Shown: piece by piece, positions 17,619-27,204 of the stretch
How positions within the stretch are numbered: the stretch's first letter is position 1
Layout of the letters: every line of letters starts with the position of its first letter
Source: an uncultured Porphyromonadaceae bacterium
GTDB taxonomy: Bacteria; Bacteroidota; Bacteroidia; Bacteroidales; Muribaculaceae
Reading direction: 5' to 3'
Length of the DNA stretch: 58,081 nucleotides
NCBI GenBank assembly: GCA_900548975.1
Contig: URMS01000017.1
Span: 1 to 58,081, forward strand
Translations under genes and position numbers: made by a program
Notes under the pieces: model-generated
The model's input: only the letters and a program-made list of their open reading frames with translations
Database searches by the model: none
Told to the model about the DNA's origin: nothing

Positions 17619-18212
17619 ATGGCCGATACCTATTTCACCATCAAGTCGCAGTCGGAAGCCGTTTTCAAGGAGAAAATGAGCAAGTTCCTTGCATTCGCCC
17701 ATCCCGTCGATACCGTCGAGGGCGCGAAGGAAATCATTGCCCTTTACTCCAAAAAGTACTTCGACGCCCGCCATGTGTGCTGGGCGTATATGCTCGGTTC
17801 GGCCCGCGACCGCTTTCTCAGCTCCGACAATGGCGAACCGTCGGGCACTGCCGGAAAGCCGATACTCGGCCAGATAAATTCATTCGGTCTCACCGACATC
17901 GTGATAGTGGTTGTGCGGTATTTCGGAGGCATTAAACTCGGCACATCAGGCCTGATCGCCGCATACCGCGAGGCCGCGCGGCTGGCTATTGCCGAAGCTG
18001 AAATCGTGGAGCGCCACGACATGACCGACATATCGTTCACATTCCCATATCTGGCCATGAACGATGTGATGAAGCTCACCAAAAGCGGCGAAGCCGAAAT
18101 CAAAAGCCAGATTTTTGACAATTCCTGTGAAATGACGCTGTCCATACGCTCAGACAATGCCGATGCCCTCCGCAAACGTCTGGCCGATATCGACGGCGTA
18201 TGCATACTATAA
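17619..18212 (+). CDS. YigZ/IMPACT family protein
   Basis: A 197-residue protein of the UPF0029/YigZ family. Typical stretches: ARHVCWAYMLG, SSDNGEPSGTAGKPIL, VIVVVRYFGGIKLGTSGLIAAYREAA. The family shares an S5-like fold with eukaryotic IMPACT; the bacterial role is unclear, possibly RNA or ribosome related. It starts a new unit after the cydB terminator, with the HAD gene eight bases downstream. Confidence 0.92.
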   Translation: MADTYFTIKSQSEAVFKEKMSKFLAFAHPVDTVEGAKEIIALYSKKYFDARHVCWAYMLGSARDRFLSSDNGEPSGTAGKPILGQINSFGLTDIVIVVVRYFGGIKLGTSGLIAAYREAARLAIAEAEIVERHDMTDISFTFPYLAMNDVMKLTKSGEAEIKSQIFDNSCEMTLSIRSDNADALRKRLADIDGVCIL

Positions 18213-18220
18213 ACCAAGAT

Positions 18221-18838
18221 ATGAAAGCAGCACTTTTCGACCTCGACGGCGTACTTATCGACACCGAACCCGTCTACACCCGCATCTGGAACGACATCGA
18301 GAAACACTTTCCCACCGGTAAAGAAAACTTCGCCCAAATTATCAAGGGCTCGACACTGCCGAAAATACTCAACACCTACTTCAGGCCCGAAGACCATGCC
18401 GCTATTGTGGCCATGCTCGAAGAAGCCGAGGAAACCATGGAGTATCCTCTTTTTCCCGATACAATACCATTCCTGCAGCGACTTCGCACTGCCGGCATCC
18501 CGGCAGCCATAGTCACAAGCAGCAACGACAGGAAGATGGACCGCCTGTTCGCCATGTATCCCGGCTTCAGAGACTATTTCGCATCTGTCGTCACCGATTC
18601 GCGTGTACGCCACAGCAAGCCCGACCCTGAAGGCTATCTGCTCGGAGCATCTGACCTCAGCACCGATCCGGCCGACTGTGTTGTATTCGAAGACTCGTTC
18701 AACGGACTCAAGGCCGGCCGCGCGGCCGGCTGCACTGTCGTCGGCCTGTCTACAACAAACCCGGCCGGGTCGCTTACCGATCTTGCCGACATAGTAGTCC
18801 CCTCCCTGGGCGACAAAGCCCTAACCGTCCTCTTCTAA
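18221..18838 (+). CDS. HAD-family phosphatase, beta-phosphoglucomutase-like
   Basis: A 205-residue haloacid dehalogenase-type hydrolase: motif I FDLDGVLIDTEPVY, motif II SS in VTSSNDRKM, the Lys in KPDPEGYLLGA, and motif IV VFEDSFNGLKAG. The helical cap after motif I puts it in the subfamily with beta-phosphoglucomutases and sugar phosphatases. The start at 18221 (MKAALFDLDG) is preferred to the upstream ATG at 18200, which lies inside the yigZ-like gene. A remnant resembling its last 33 residues lies at 32686-32811 on the far side of the PUL. Confidence 0.9.
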   Translation: MKAALFDLDGVLIDTEPVYTRIWNDIEKHFPTGKENFAQIIKGSTLPKILNTYFRPEDHAAIVAMLEEAEETMEYPLFPDTIPFLQRLRTAGIPAAIVTSSNDRKMDRLFAMYPGFRDYFASVVTDSRVRHSKPDPEGYLLGASDLSTDPADCVVFEDSFNGLKAGRAAGCTVVGLSTTNPAGSLTDLADIVVPSLGDKALTVLF

Positions 18839-18860
18839 GGCATCCTTCAATAAAATTTAA

Positions 18861-18912
18861 CCCATCCGGCATGCTCACAGCGTATCACTTGAACAAGCCG
18901 GATGGGTCTTTC
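18861..18912. terminator. Terminator between the HAD gene and the PUL
   Basis: A perfect 10-base stem (CCCATCCGGC 18861-18870, GCCGGATGGG 18897-18906) with a 26-base loop, followed by TCTTTCTT on the plus strand and an AT-rich tract on the minus side. It probably serves both the HAD gene and the convergent dehydrogenase gene. Confidence 0.75.
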
Positions 18913-18946
18913 TTACCTTAGATCTATCCAATTCTTCCAATCATTT

Positions 18947-20272
18947 TCAAAAATTAGAATCGAACACCGCATCCAGCCACTTCTCGAGGCATCCGATGCG
19001 GACGGCAATATCGAGAATAGTAAAGCGGCGACGTATCTGCTGAGCCCTTATGGCACTGCGGCGCAAACGCTCTCGGCTGATACCTATTTGATCGGGTGCG
19101 GTGGGCGCTCCGACCAGCCGAAGTGATTCGCGCAACTCGCCAAAAGGCACAAGCTGTGTCTGCAGTCTGCTGCGAATATGCTTCCAGTTCTTTTTGAGCG
19201 TATTCAGTTGGCAACGCAGAGTATCTCTGTCGACATACTTGGCCTTTAGCTCCGTAACACCAATCAATGGGAAATCGGATCCGGCGAACATTTCCTCCGA
19301 CACCTTCAGCTGCTCCTCGAGCGATGGCCACGCATCGACACAGGCCTCTACATCGAGATTTTCTATATCTTCCTTAAGGAACTGCTCGTAGAGTGCTGTC
19401 GACATAAGCGTGCCTATGCTCACCTGGAATCCATGGCTGGGCACTGTGCCGTCGGCCATAGCATGGTGCTCCATATTCCACAGATGCGAGAACTGGTGAT
19501 CGGCACCCGACGCCGGTCGGCTTGACTGGTGCGCCTGCATTGCAAAACCACTCATAATCAAGCCTTCTATCAGTCGATACATAGCATTGCGGTCACCGGC
19601 CCGAATCAAATCCGGCTCTCCCAGAGCACTCTTAAGGCTCCCCTGCACAAGATCCCATGAAAATGGATCGATAACCTCTACACCGAGTTCGTCGGAGAGT
19701 ATCCAGTCGGCACCGGCAGGAATCTTGGCAAACAGATCAGCATATCCGGCAGCTGTCATGTCGATAGGAGCCCGGGCTATGATAGCCGTATCGGCAACAA
19801 CGGCAAGCGGCGCCGGGCAGCTGAAAGTCTGCTTGGCTCCGTCCTTGGTAATAGAGGCGCCATAGGCAGTGTAGCCGTCCATCGAAGCAGCTGTAGAGAC
19901 AGTCATATATCGCTTGCCACAGTGGTGCGACGACAACTTCGATAAATCGTTGATAGTTCCCGATCCCACAGCTACCGCAACAGCATCAGTCGCGGCTAAT
20001 ACTTTGTCGAGCCTCTCGATATACTTCCACTCGGCATGCAGATTGCTGTCGGTGAATATATACGATTCGTCGGGTTTCAGGCCGGCATCGGTCAAAAGAT
20101 CATTGACTTCAGCACCGGCAACAGTCCATGTCGTAGTGTCGGCAATCACTATCGGACGCAGCCCCGGGAACATTTTCTTAAACATATCCGGCACACTCGC
20201 TATAGCTCCATCGGCTATAAGAAGGCCTTTTGTATCGGTAGCCCTCTGGAGGGCCTGCTCAATCATTGTCAT
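18947..20272 (-). CDS. sn-Glycerol-1-phosphate dehydrogenase, AraM/EgsA family
   Basis: A 441-residue cytoplasmic dehydrogenase of the iron-type alcohol dehydrogenase fold. Seen are AVGSGTINDLSKLSSHHCGK (nucleotide-binding glycines), STAASMDGYTAYGASI, and the metal-binding histidines in ADHQFSHLWNMEHH. This matches the glycerol-1-phosphate dehydrogenase group (B. subtilis AraM, archaeal EgsA), which interconverts DHAP and sn-glycerol-1-phosphate with NAD(P)H. It is the last gene of the PUL operon, 24 bases after the secreted beta-rich protein gene. In that setting I infer oxidation of imported G1P to DHAP. It is somewhat longer than AraM (about 394) because of a C-terminal extension. AraM sits in an arabinose operon in B. 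subtilis, so an arabinose link is an alternative. Confidence 0.88.
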   Translation of the reverse strand: MTMIEQALQRATDTKGLLIADGAIASVPDMFKKMFPGLRPIVIADTTTWTVAGAEVNDLLTDAGLKPDESYIFTDSNLHAEWKYIERLDKVLAATDAVAVAVGSGTINDLSKLSSHHCGKRYMTVSTAASMDGYTAYGASITKDGAKQTFSCPAPLAVVADTAIIARAPIDMTAAGYADLFAKIPAGADWILSDELGVEVIDPFSWDLVQGSLKSALGEPDLIRAGDRNAMYRLIEGLIMSGFAMQAHQSSRPASGADHQFSHLWNMEHHAMADGTVPSHGFQVSIGTLMSTALYEQFLKEDIENLDVEACVDAWPSLEEQLKVSEEMFAGSDFPLIGVTELKAKYVDRDTLRCQLNTLKKNWKHIRSRLQTQLVPFGELRESLRLVGAPTAPDQIGISRERLRRSAIRAQQIRRRFTILDIAVRIGCLEKWLDAVFDSNF

Positions 20273-20296
20273 ATCTGTTTTCTCTATAAAAGAACA

Positions 20297-21451
20297 TTAT
20301 TTCATAGTTTCGAATGGTCCGTCAGGCGAACCTGTCCAGCGATAAAGTTTAAGGGTAGAACTCTGCTCAGGCTTAGACTTATTCCGCGATATATAGTACA
20401 GTCCTTTTCCAATATAGCACAAGCCGGTAGAGCCATAAGGGAAATGCCAGCCATATATACCGGTAGATTCATCGCGCATGCCTATAGGCTTCAGCGGAAG
20501 GACATCGGCCTTCGTCTTATTATCGAAGCCTTTCAGAGACTCGCTTTTCGCTTTTCCACCAAGATCTATGGCAAAGAGCGAGTAATTGGGAAATGTATCC
20601 TTCTTTCCCTTGTACACAGCTGCTATAAGGGCATTGAGGTCCGCATTATAGTTGAGATTCTGTATACCCCACTCTGTATTGCCGGTGTAAACGAAGTAAC
20701 GGTGCTGTGGTTTTGCCGGGCCGCTATGATGAGGGTTGTTCTGATCGAGAGACCTCTCGTATTTCGCCCAGTCGGAAGTATCGTAGGTGAGGAGAACCTG
20801 ATAGTCGTTATCGGTGCGGTCTACGTCGCCATATATACCATAAGCCACATAGAGTACGGGCTTACCCGAAGTACCCGGAGCCGGCGCGAATGCCACACCA
20901 TCTATCCCCGAACAGCCATAGCGATGATCCACTTTTTTGCCGCGGTTCGTTACTGTCGCATAATAATCATCAACAACGTCGGCAAGAAACACCGTCGATA
21001 ACACACCATCGTCAGTCGAACTCATCGCCGGACGTGTAATCTTATCGCCATCGAATATGGCTATATAGAAAGCGCTGCGCCGAGTGAGAGCTTCGTCGCC
21101 TGCTATACCAACTCCGATAGCATCGTTCTTATATTCGATCGATCCGTAGATTCGCCCGTCGGCAGGATTGAGGGTGAGACAGCCAAGGTGTCCGGTAAAA
21201 CCGTCGACACTGCCTATCAGATTACCGGCAAGATCGGTCTTTACAATCCTGGTGGTAAAGGAAAAATACACACACTCTTTAGCGAGGTCGACAACTATAC
21301 CCTGCACATGGTGATTGCCCTGATAACCGGAGAAAATAGTATCCGGCAGCGAGTCGGGCACAGCCTGCACATCGGCAGCTCTAAAGGTAAAAGCGACCGA
21401 CATCGCCAGCAGGCTGATAACTAATTGTTTAAAACACTTCATAAACCACAT
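20297..21451 (-). CDS. Secreted beta-rich (propeller-like) protein of unknown function
   Basis: A 384-residue exported protein with signal peptide (CFKQLVISLLAMSVAFTFRAADVQA). I do not recognise the family with certainty. The body alternates short beta segments: GNHHVQGIVVDLAKECVYFSF, GFTGHLGCLTLNPADGRIYGSI, GIDGVAFAP, LYVAYGIYGD, GSTGLCYIGKGLYYISRN. These look like blades of a six- or seven-bladed propeller with conserved His and Asp residues, as in SMP-30- or phytase-like folds. Its start immediately follows the GH3 stop codon, so it belongs to the PUL operon. A hydrolase or binding protein for the released product would fit, but no catalytic motif is clear. Confidence 0.72.
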   Translation of the reverse strand: MWFMKCFKQLVISLLAMSVAFTFRAADVQAVPDSLPDTIFSGYQGNHHVQGIVVDLAKECVYFSFTTRIVKTDLAGNLIGSVDGFTGHLGCLTLNPADGRIYGSIEYKNDAIGVGIAGDEALTRRSAFYIAIFDGDKITRPAMSSTDDGVLSTVFLADVVDDYYATVTNRGKKVDHRYGCSGIDGVAFAPAPGTSGKPVLYVAYGIYGDVDRTDNDYQVLLTYDTSDWAKYERSLDQNNPHHSGPAKPQHRYFVYTGNTEWGIQNLNYNADLNALIAAVYKGKKDTFPNYSLFAIDLGGKAKSESLKGFDNKTKADVLPLKPIGMRDESTGIYGWHFPYGSTGLCYIGKGLYYISRNKSKPEQSSTLKLYRWTGSPDGPFETMK

Positions 21452-24046
21452 TTATTCCCTTACTATCTGCACATTGACGGTATTGCTGTCCTTGATATAC
21501 TTAGAATAGCGACTATAACCCGTCTTGAGAAATGTAAGATTGGACTCGGCCGGTACTTCGATGCTGTAGTTGTCTTTTCGGTCGGTATAGACTTTGGTAT
21601 CGGTCATATCGGAACTCACCTCTACTCCCTCTATTGGAGTCGCCTGAATATCGCGGACACAACCCGATATCTTTCGCATCGTCATATTCTTTTTCAGCGA
21701 TGTTTTTTTCTGTAGCGCCGCAGTCTTTTCTGGCGAGTCAGGCATCTTCTGGCCGCCTACCCACACCGGTATTATATGCTTGATATCGGCTGACGATGTT
21801 CCTACCTGTATCTCGAACTTACCGGCTTCGAGATAGCGATTGCCGTTCTCATCGGTAAGATAGAGTTCCTTTACAGGGATATTCACTGTAAAGATTTCGG
21901 TAGCTCCGGGTGCTACTTCTTTCTTTTGAAAACCTTTCAACTGTCTGATCGGTGTAACGACCGTGCTGACAACATCGCGAACATATACCTGCATCACCTC
22001 CTTGCCTGCGCGTTTGCCGATGTTCTTTATAGCAGCTGTAACCCGAATGGTGTCGAAGGGTGCGTAGCTTTCTTTATCGGTTTGTGCCGATATATAGTCG
22101 AAGTCCGTATAGCTCAGTCCATGACCAAAGCTCCACTGAGGCATCGGAGTAGAAAAAACATAGTCGCGGCCCGGCTGTTCGTACGATCCCGGCCTCTTGT
22201 AGTATCCCTTATCGGAGGGCAGATAGTTGTAGTACACCGGCAGCTGACCGGTAGAACGCGGAAAAGAAAAATTGAGTTTGCCCGACGGATTAACATTGCC
22301 GAATATAATATCGGCTATACTATCGCCTTCCCGCTCACCGCAGTACCACTGCACCAATATTGCAGGCACATTCTCAGCAGCCCAAGGCATGGCAAAAGGC
22401 TTGCCCGATACAAGCACCAGCACAACGGGTGTACCTGTCGATGTAACTCGCCGCACGAGTTCTTCCTGCGCTCCGGTCAGTTCGATCTCGCAGAGGTCCA
22501 CACCCTCGCCCGAGGTCGACGCCCCGCTTTCACGCACAAATACGGTCGACGAGCTGCCGACAAACAAAAGCGCCACATCGCTTTGGGCGGCAAGATTCAC
22601 AGCCTCTTCAATCCCGGATGTATCGAGCGACGAAAGCGAGCATCCCTTTGCATACTGCACCTCTGCCCTATCTCCCACAAGCTTGCGGATACCTTCGAGC
22701 GGAGTGACGCCATCGTCGGGATTTTTACTCCACGAATAATCGCCAAACTGCACGCATGCCGCATTGGGGCCGATAACTGCAATCTTTTTCACCGACTCAA
22801 TGTCCAGCGGCAGCAGATTGTTCTCATTTTTAAGCAGTACGGCCGATTCGTCGGCGATACGCCGTGACAACTCCGCGCCCTGGCTGCTGCCAACGGGCAG
22901 ATAGAAGGCACAATGCTCCAGATAGGGATCATCCATGAGGCCGGTTTCGATCTTGGCACGCAATATACGGCGCACGGCCTGATCCACATACTTCTCATCG
23001 ATATTACCCTGAAGTATGTTTTCCTGCAGTGTCGAGAAAGTATTGCTCGAGGCTTCTGCATCAATACCTGCGGTAAGGCCCTGGTAAGCAGCATCGAAAT
23101 TGGTTTCGGCCGTACGATGCACATTCTTGAGCATGTTGAGTGTACCCCAGTCGGTATAGACATAACCACGGAAACCGAATTTTCCCCGCAGGACATCTGT
23201 CAACAGGAAATGCGATGCCGAGTTAGGCACGTGATTCCATGAATTATAGCTCGACATCACGGCCATCACGGGAGCATTCTCCACAACATACTCGAAGGGC
23301 TTGAGATATATGTCGAACAAATCGCGGGTTCCACACTCTACCGATGCTATATTTAAGCCACTGTTCGGCTTGCCATGAGGACCATAGTGTTTAAGCATGG
23401 GCGATGTTCCGCCGTCGATATATCCCTGTACTTGCGCCAGCGACATCACCGAGCACAACCACGGATCTTCGCCGAACGATTCTTCGGTACGACCCCAGCG
23501 TATCTCGCGCACCACATCCATACAGGGCGCAAACACCTGCTTTACGCCCAAGGTATTGAGCTCTCCCGATATATACTTTGTCATTTCTCGGGCTAACTCG
23601 GTATTGAAGGTGCTTCCCACCGCTATAGTCTGCGGATAGACCGTGCAACCTTCCTGTATAACACCATGCAGAGACTCACCGCATGGGAATGCCGGTATAC
23701 CCAGACGCGTTTCTTCGAGCAGGTACTTCTGTACCTGACGGAAATTTTTCTTCAGATTCTCTGCAGTAAGCGGGAAACCCTCGAAAAATCCATAGGGCAG
23801 ATCACGGCATTTCTCGGTCAGTTTAGTGTAGTCGAGGGTCTGATCGTCGTAGATCTGCCAAGAATGTATGTGGCTCATCTGCGCAATTTTCTCTTCGAGT
23901 GTCATACGACCGAGAAGATCGTCGACGCGAACTTCGGTAGGCAAGGCCGGATTCTTGTACGGGAGCACGTCGTCGGCCCAGACGCCGGGCGACGCCAAGC
24001 AAAGAATCAAGGCTGGTATAATTTTCACCCTCATATTCAGTGTCAT
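21452..24046 (-). CDS. GH3 glycoside hydrolase with C-terminal carboxypeptidase-regulatory-like domain
   Basis: An 864-residue exported enzyme. After the signal peptide comes the GH3 N-terminal barrel with MTLEEKIAQM, SLHGVIQEGCTVYPQ and the nucleophile Asp299 in YVYTDWGTLNML. The GH3 C-terminal sandwich holds SGEGVDLCEIELTGAQ and NPSGKLNFSFP. A fibronectin-III-like domain follows (IKNIGKRAGKEVMQVYVRD). Unusually, the last 70 or so residues (ISGCVRDIQATPIEGVEVSS onwards) resemble the CarboxypepD regulatory-like domain normally found at SusC N-termini. GH3 enzymes are retaining exo-acting beta-glucosidases or xylosidases, so a beta-linked gluco- or xylo-oligosaccharide is likely. It overlaps the phosphoesterase gene by ATGA. 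Confidence 0.92.
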   Translation of the reverse strand: MTLNMRVKIIPALILCLASPGVWADDVLPYKNPALPTEVRVDDLLGRMTLEEKIAQMSHIHSWQIYDDQTLDYTKLTEKCRDLPYGFFEGFPLTAENLKKNFRQVQKYLLEETRLGIPAFPCGESLHGVIQEGCTVYPQTIAVGSTFNTELAREMTKYISGELNTLGVKQVFAPCMDVVREIRWGRTEESFGEDPWLCSVMSLAQVQGYIDGGTSPMLKHYGPHGKPNSGLNIASVECGTRDLFDIYLKPFEYVVENAPVMAVMSSYNSWNHVPNSASHFLLTDVLRGKFGFRGYVYTDWGTLNMLKNVHRTAETNFDAAYQGLTAGIDAEASSNTFSTLQENILQGNIDEKYVDQAVRRILRAKIETGLMDDPYLEHCAFYLPVGSSQGAELSRRIADESAVLLKNENNLLPLDIESVKKIAVIGPNAACVQFGDYSWSKNPDDGVTPLEGIRKLVGDRAEVQYAKGCSLSSLDTSGIEEAVNLAAQSDVALLFVGSSSTVFVRESGASTSGEGVDLCEIELTGAQEELVRRVTSTGTPVVLVLVSGKPFAMPWAAENVPAILVQWYCGEREGDSIADIIFGNVNPSGKLNFSFPRSTGQLPVYYNYLPSDKGYYKRPGSYEQPGRDYVFSTPMPQWSFGHGLSYTDFDYISAQTDKESYAPFDTIRVTAAIKNIGKRAGKEVMQVYVRDVVSTVVTPIRQLKGFQKKEVAPGATEIFTVNIPVKELYLTDENGNRYLEAGKFEIQVGTSSADIKHIIPVWVGGQKMPDSPEKTAALQKKTSLKKNMTMRKISGCVRDIQATPIEGVEVSSDMTDTKVYTDRKDNYSIEVPAESNLTFLKTGYSRYSKYIKDSNTVNVQIVRE

Positions 24047-25281
24047 TTTCTATTCACCGGAAATTCATGCTTATGTTCAGGATTCTGATTGCTGTCGTAG
24101 GTAACGACTTTTATGCCATTTTCATCGGCTTCGGCCTCGAGCAGCACGGCATCATCGTGGATAATGATAGGAAAGGCATTGTTGTAGCCATCACTGCCTT
24201 CGGGCAAAAATTTATAGCTGTGATAGTGACCGCTAAGCATCAGATCGATACCGGCTTCGTTGAGCAGCGGCATAAAATTATCGTTGAGGTACTGAGTGCC
24301 GTACCACGATCCGGGTCTGCCGTCCGGAGGCATGTGCATGAACACAATTCTCACCGGAGCATTTTTGAACTCGGCGGACGCCAGCACCCCCTTGAGCCAT
24401 TCGAGCTCCTGGGCGCGATACTCGTCCTGACACATTATGTCGAGATTGCGGATATCATTGTCGGGCTTATCTTCGGCACTGTCTATCACCAGAAAAAATA
24501 CCGGCCCCTGGCGGAAAGTATAGTACGGTGCTCCGGTAAGTGTCGGAAACAGGTCCATAAAATGAGTGGCAAACGAACCACGGTTTTCATGATTGCCGCG
24601 ATTCATGTATAGGGGGATATCCGACGCAAAAAGTACAGAGGCACTCTGAAGATAATTATCGAATATATAGTCTTCGTTCTTCATTCGCGTGGTCATGTCG
24701 CCATTGAACATCACGAAATCGTAGCCTTTCCGACGAGCATCGGCAAAAACGCTGCACAGCACCGAATCTTTCTCATGAAAATCGTTGCCGACAGCAAACT
24801 TCACCGACTTCCTGGCAGGATCGAGCGTAGTCACCTGATACGGCTTATGCGCCAGGATATCGCTGCCGAATCCTTCGCCATATATAATACGGGTGTAATC
24901 CTCGTCTAAAAGCACTGAATTCTGCATCACGCGATAGCGATAGGTTTTGCCGGGCTCCAGACCGGTGATGCGCACTTTATGAAACCGGCCTATATTTTTA
25001 CGGCCAAATGTGGAATCGAAGTATTTTGGCCTTACTTTTTTATAGAAATGAGTGCCATCGGCGGGCGCTATCTCTATCCAGCCTACCGAATTCATATTTG
25101 TGCGCCAGCACACGGTAAATTCGTTCTCACCGACGGCCTGCAGATAGGGCCCTTTCTCTATCTTTATTCGTTCGGGATTGGCACCGTGGACAGCGGGGCA
25201 TAAAAGCGCCACCACAAAAAGCAAAAGGAGCCGGGTCAGAGACCTCGATATATAGTTATTGGGACAAATGTTGATTTTCAT
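24043..25281 (-). CDS. Secreted metallophosphoesterase, purple acid phosphatase-like
   Basis: A 412-residue exported protein. After the signal peptide is a fibronectin-like domain (YLQAVGENEFTVCWRTNMNSVG ... ITGLEPGKTYRYRV), the N-terminal domain of purple acid phosphatases. The calcineurin-like catalytic domain shows VGNDFHE (D-x-H), FNGDM (GD), RGNHEN (GNHE), FMHMPP and SGHYHSYKF (GHxH), so all dimetal ligands are present. It would cleave phosphomono- or diesters in the periplasm or at the surface. It lies between SusD and the GH3 gene in the PUL, implying that the target glycan carries phosphate. Confidence 0.9.
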   Translation of the reverse strand: MKINICPNNYISRSLTRLLLLFVVALLCPAVHGANPERIKIEKGPYLQAVGENEFTVCWRTNMNSVGWIEIAPADGTHFYKKVRPKYFDSTFGRKNIGRFHKVRITGLEPGKTYRYRVMQNSVLLDEDYTRIIYGEGFGSDILAHKPYQVTTLDPARKSVKFAVGNDFHEKDSVLCSVFADARRKGYDFVMFNGDMTTRMKNEDYIFDNYLQSASVLFASDIPLYMNRGNHENRGSFATHFMDLFPTLTGAPYYTFRQGPVFFLVIDSAEDKPDNDIRNLDIMCQDEYRAQELEWLKGVLASAEFKNAPVRIVFMHMPPDGRPGSWYGTQYLNDNFMPLLNEAGIDLMLSGHYHSYKFLPEGSDGYNNAFPIIIHDDAVLLEAEADENGIKVVTYDSNQNPEHKHEFPVNRK

Positions 25282-25300
25282 AGTTTTTTGTGAAAATTAA

Positions 25301-25332
25301 GAGGGTGAGGCGAATGCTTCCGCCTCACCCTC
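25301..25332 (-). promoter_or_regulatory. Intercistronic hairpin downstream of susD
   Basis: A perfect 12-base stem (GAGGGTGAGGCG/CGCCTCACCCTC) with an 8-base loop, followed on the minus strand by TTAATTTT. It lies between susD and the enzyme genes. It may end part of the transcripts or protect the susCD message from 3' decay. Confidence 0.7.
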
Positions 25333-25363
25333 CGGCAATGCGAAAAGACTTTAGAAGTCGGGC

Positions 25364-27163
25364 TCAGATGTCCGACCAGCCATCGCGCTGTACTAAATTT
25401 CCATTGATCTGAATGGCGCTGTTCGGAACAGGGCGCACATACATGAAGTCGTACCACTTGAGGTTGTAGTCGGTGCCATACATAAGGTAACCGCTATCGT
25501 TATTGGACAGTCTCACGCCATTTCCAACTTTGAGATACACCGCATTCTTGTCGTTCGAGGGCTTGTCGCCATCGTATACACATACATCGTATGTACCGTC
25601 GCCATTGAGATCGTAGAGCTCGTTGAGTTTCGGTATGTAGATACCGGCCCATCCGCCTTCGGGCACCAGGATTTCACCGCATTTCCATCTGAGGATATCC
25701 TGATATCTCAGACCCTCCCAGGCAAGCTCGCAACCGCGTTCGCGACGTATTTCGAGCAGATATTTGTCGGTGCACCTGTTGAGGAAATAATTTGCCATAT
25801 ATGCATCGGCAGTTTCAGGCATCTTCGGATCCACCCCGGCCCTTTTACGCAGCAGACCGATAGTCGAATCCCACACCTCGGCTGTCATTTCGCCGAGTTC
25901 GGCCTTTGCCTCGGCATATGTCAGGAGCACTTCGCCATATCGGAACAGTGGAGCGGAGTTATACGACACGGCCTGACTCTCGAAGGCGCCACCGTCGGTA
26001 AGCGCCCACTTGATCATTTGATAGCCGCTCTTGGTAACATTCAGCATGGGCGACACTTGTGTCATAACGCCGTTCACCATTTTCTTATAGTCCGGACCGA
26101 GAACTGTGGCAGCAAGTCGCTTGTCGCGATCGCGGAATACTTCACGGAATTCGTTGGTTTCATAACCGGGCTTGTCGGTGTAGCGGGAGCCGTCGGTCAT
26201 AAGATATGTGCAGATAAACTGATGCGTCATCGACCAGTTGCTGCCGGTTGTCGGCGAAAATATCTGCCATGTTATGTCGTGACGACGGATTTCATTGTCG
26301 TAGGCCACGCCGAGTATCACCTCGGAGTTGACAAGCGACGACTTGATGAACAACGACTTATAATCGTTCACGAGGTTGAATTTCTTGGTGTCCATCAGTT
26401 CCTTGGCTGCCGCTGCGGCCTCGCGGAGCCACTCGTCGGAGTCGTTGAGACCAAGCTCTGTATGGTACTTCCTGTAGGTGCCCTCATAGAGACATATACG
26501 GGCCTTCATAGCCAGGGCGACGTAGCGGTTTATCTGTGTGCGGCTGCTGAAGTATTTGTTTTCCATAGAGCAGTTCTCGGCAGCAAAACTGATGTCGCGG
26601 AGTACCTTTTCCATTACGAAGGCTCGGCTGTCCTGTGTCTTGTAGAGCGATTCGAGGTCGTTGGATTTTACTTCGTGCTCGAACCATGGCACATTCTCGA
26701 ATTCCTGCACCATGTCGAAGTAGAACCATGCACGCCAGAAACGGCCTACGCCTTCATAGTGATTGTACACATTTTCTTCTACATTTCCTTTGGCGCGAAC
26801 CATATTGTCCAGAAAATAATTGGTAGCACGCAGTGCGCCCCAGTTGCCGGTACCCCAGCCGCCCTGCTGACGGGTGCCGAACACCTCGGGGTCGAGGCAG
26901 TTCCATTTGTTCTTGGTGAAACCGAGATCGGAGTGCTCGTCGCCGCCCCAGCTTGCCACCTGGTTGTGTCGCTGTATATTGAATGCCACCGACCCTATAG
27001 CCGGCATATTGTTCTGTATCAAGCCATAGGAGTATAGCAGCAGCTCATCTTCATTGGCCAGAAACGATTCAGACCCAAAGGAATGTTCCGGCTGGCAGTC
27101 GAGATAGTCAGAGCACGATGTCATGGCCAAAGCCATAATCGACAATATCATTATCTTTTTCAT
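25364..27163 (-). CDS. SusD/RagB family outer-membrane lipoprotein
   Basis: A 599-residue surface glycan-binding lipoprotein. The signal peptide has lipobox MTSCSDYLD. Typical SusD regions are present: the N-terminal TPR-like helices with RHNQVASWGGDEH, RFWRAWFYFDMVQEFENVPW, and the C-terminal YLLEIRRERGCELAWEGLRYQDILRWK, a hallmark of the family. The start at 27163 (MKKIMILSIM) is chosen; the frame runs 24 codons further upstream without a signal peptide. It follows susC with a 41-base gap and would cap the SusC barrel. Confidence 0.96.
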   Translation of the reverse strand: MKKIMILSIMALAMTSCSDYLDCQPEHSFGSESFLANEDELLLYSYGLIQNNMPAIGSVAFNIQRHNQVASWGGDEHSDLGFTKNKWNCLDPEVFGTRQQGGWGTGNWGALRATNYFLDNMVRAKGNVEENVYNHYEGVGRFWRAWFYFDMVQEFENVPWFEHEVKSNDLESLYKTQDSRAFVMEKVLRDISFAAENCSMENKYFSSRTQINRYVALAMKARICLYEGTYRKYHTELGLNDSDEWLREAAAAAKELMDTKKFNLVNDYKSLFIKSSLVNSEVILGVAYDNEIRRHDITWQIFSPTTGSNWSMTHQFICTYLMTDGSRYTDKPGYETNEFREVFRDRDKRLAATVLGPDYKKMVNGVMTQVSPMLNVTKSGYQMIKWALTDGGAFESQAVSYNSAPLFRYGEVLLTYAEAKAELGEMTAEVWDSTIGLLRKRAGVDPKMPETADAYMANYFLNRCTDKYLLEIRRERGCELAWEGLRYQDILRWKCGEILVPEGGWAGIYIPKLNELYDLNGDGTYDVCVYDGDKPSNDKNAVYLKVGNGVRLSNNDSGYLMYGTDYNLKWYDFMYVRPVPNSAIQINGNLVQRDGWSDI

Positions 27164-27204
27164 GTTGAAGTCTTGTTGTAGTTTTCGATATATAGAGCCG
27201 TCTA

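Noticed and set aside
20036..21001. 321-codon plus-strand frame across the dehydrogenase and beta-rich protein genes
   Set aside because: Spans the junction of two supported minus-strand genes and shows no domain or promoter.
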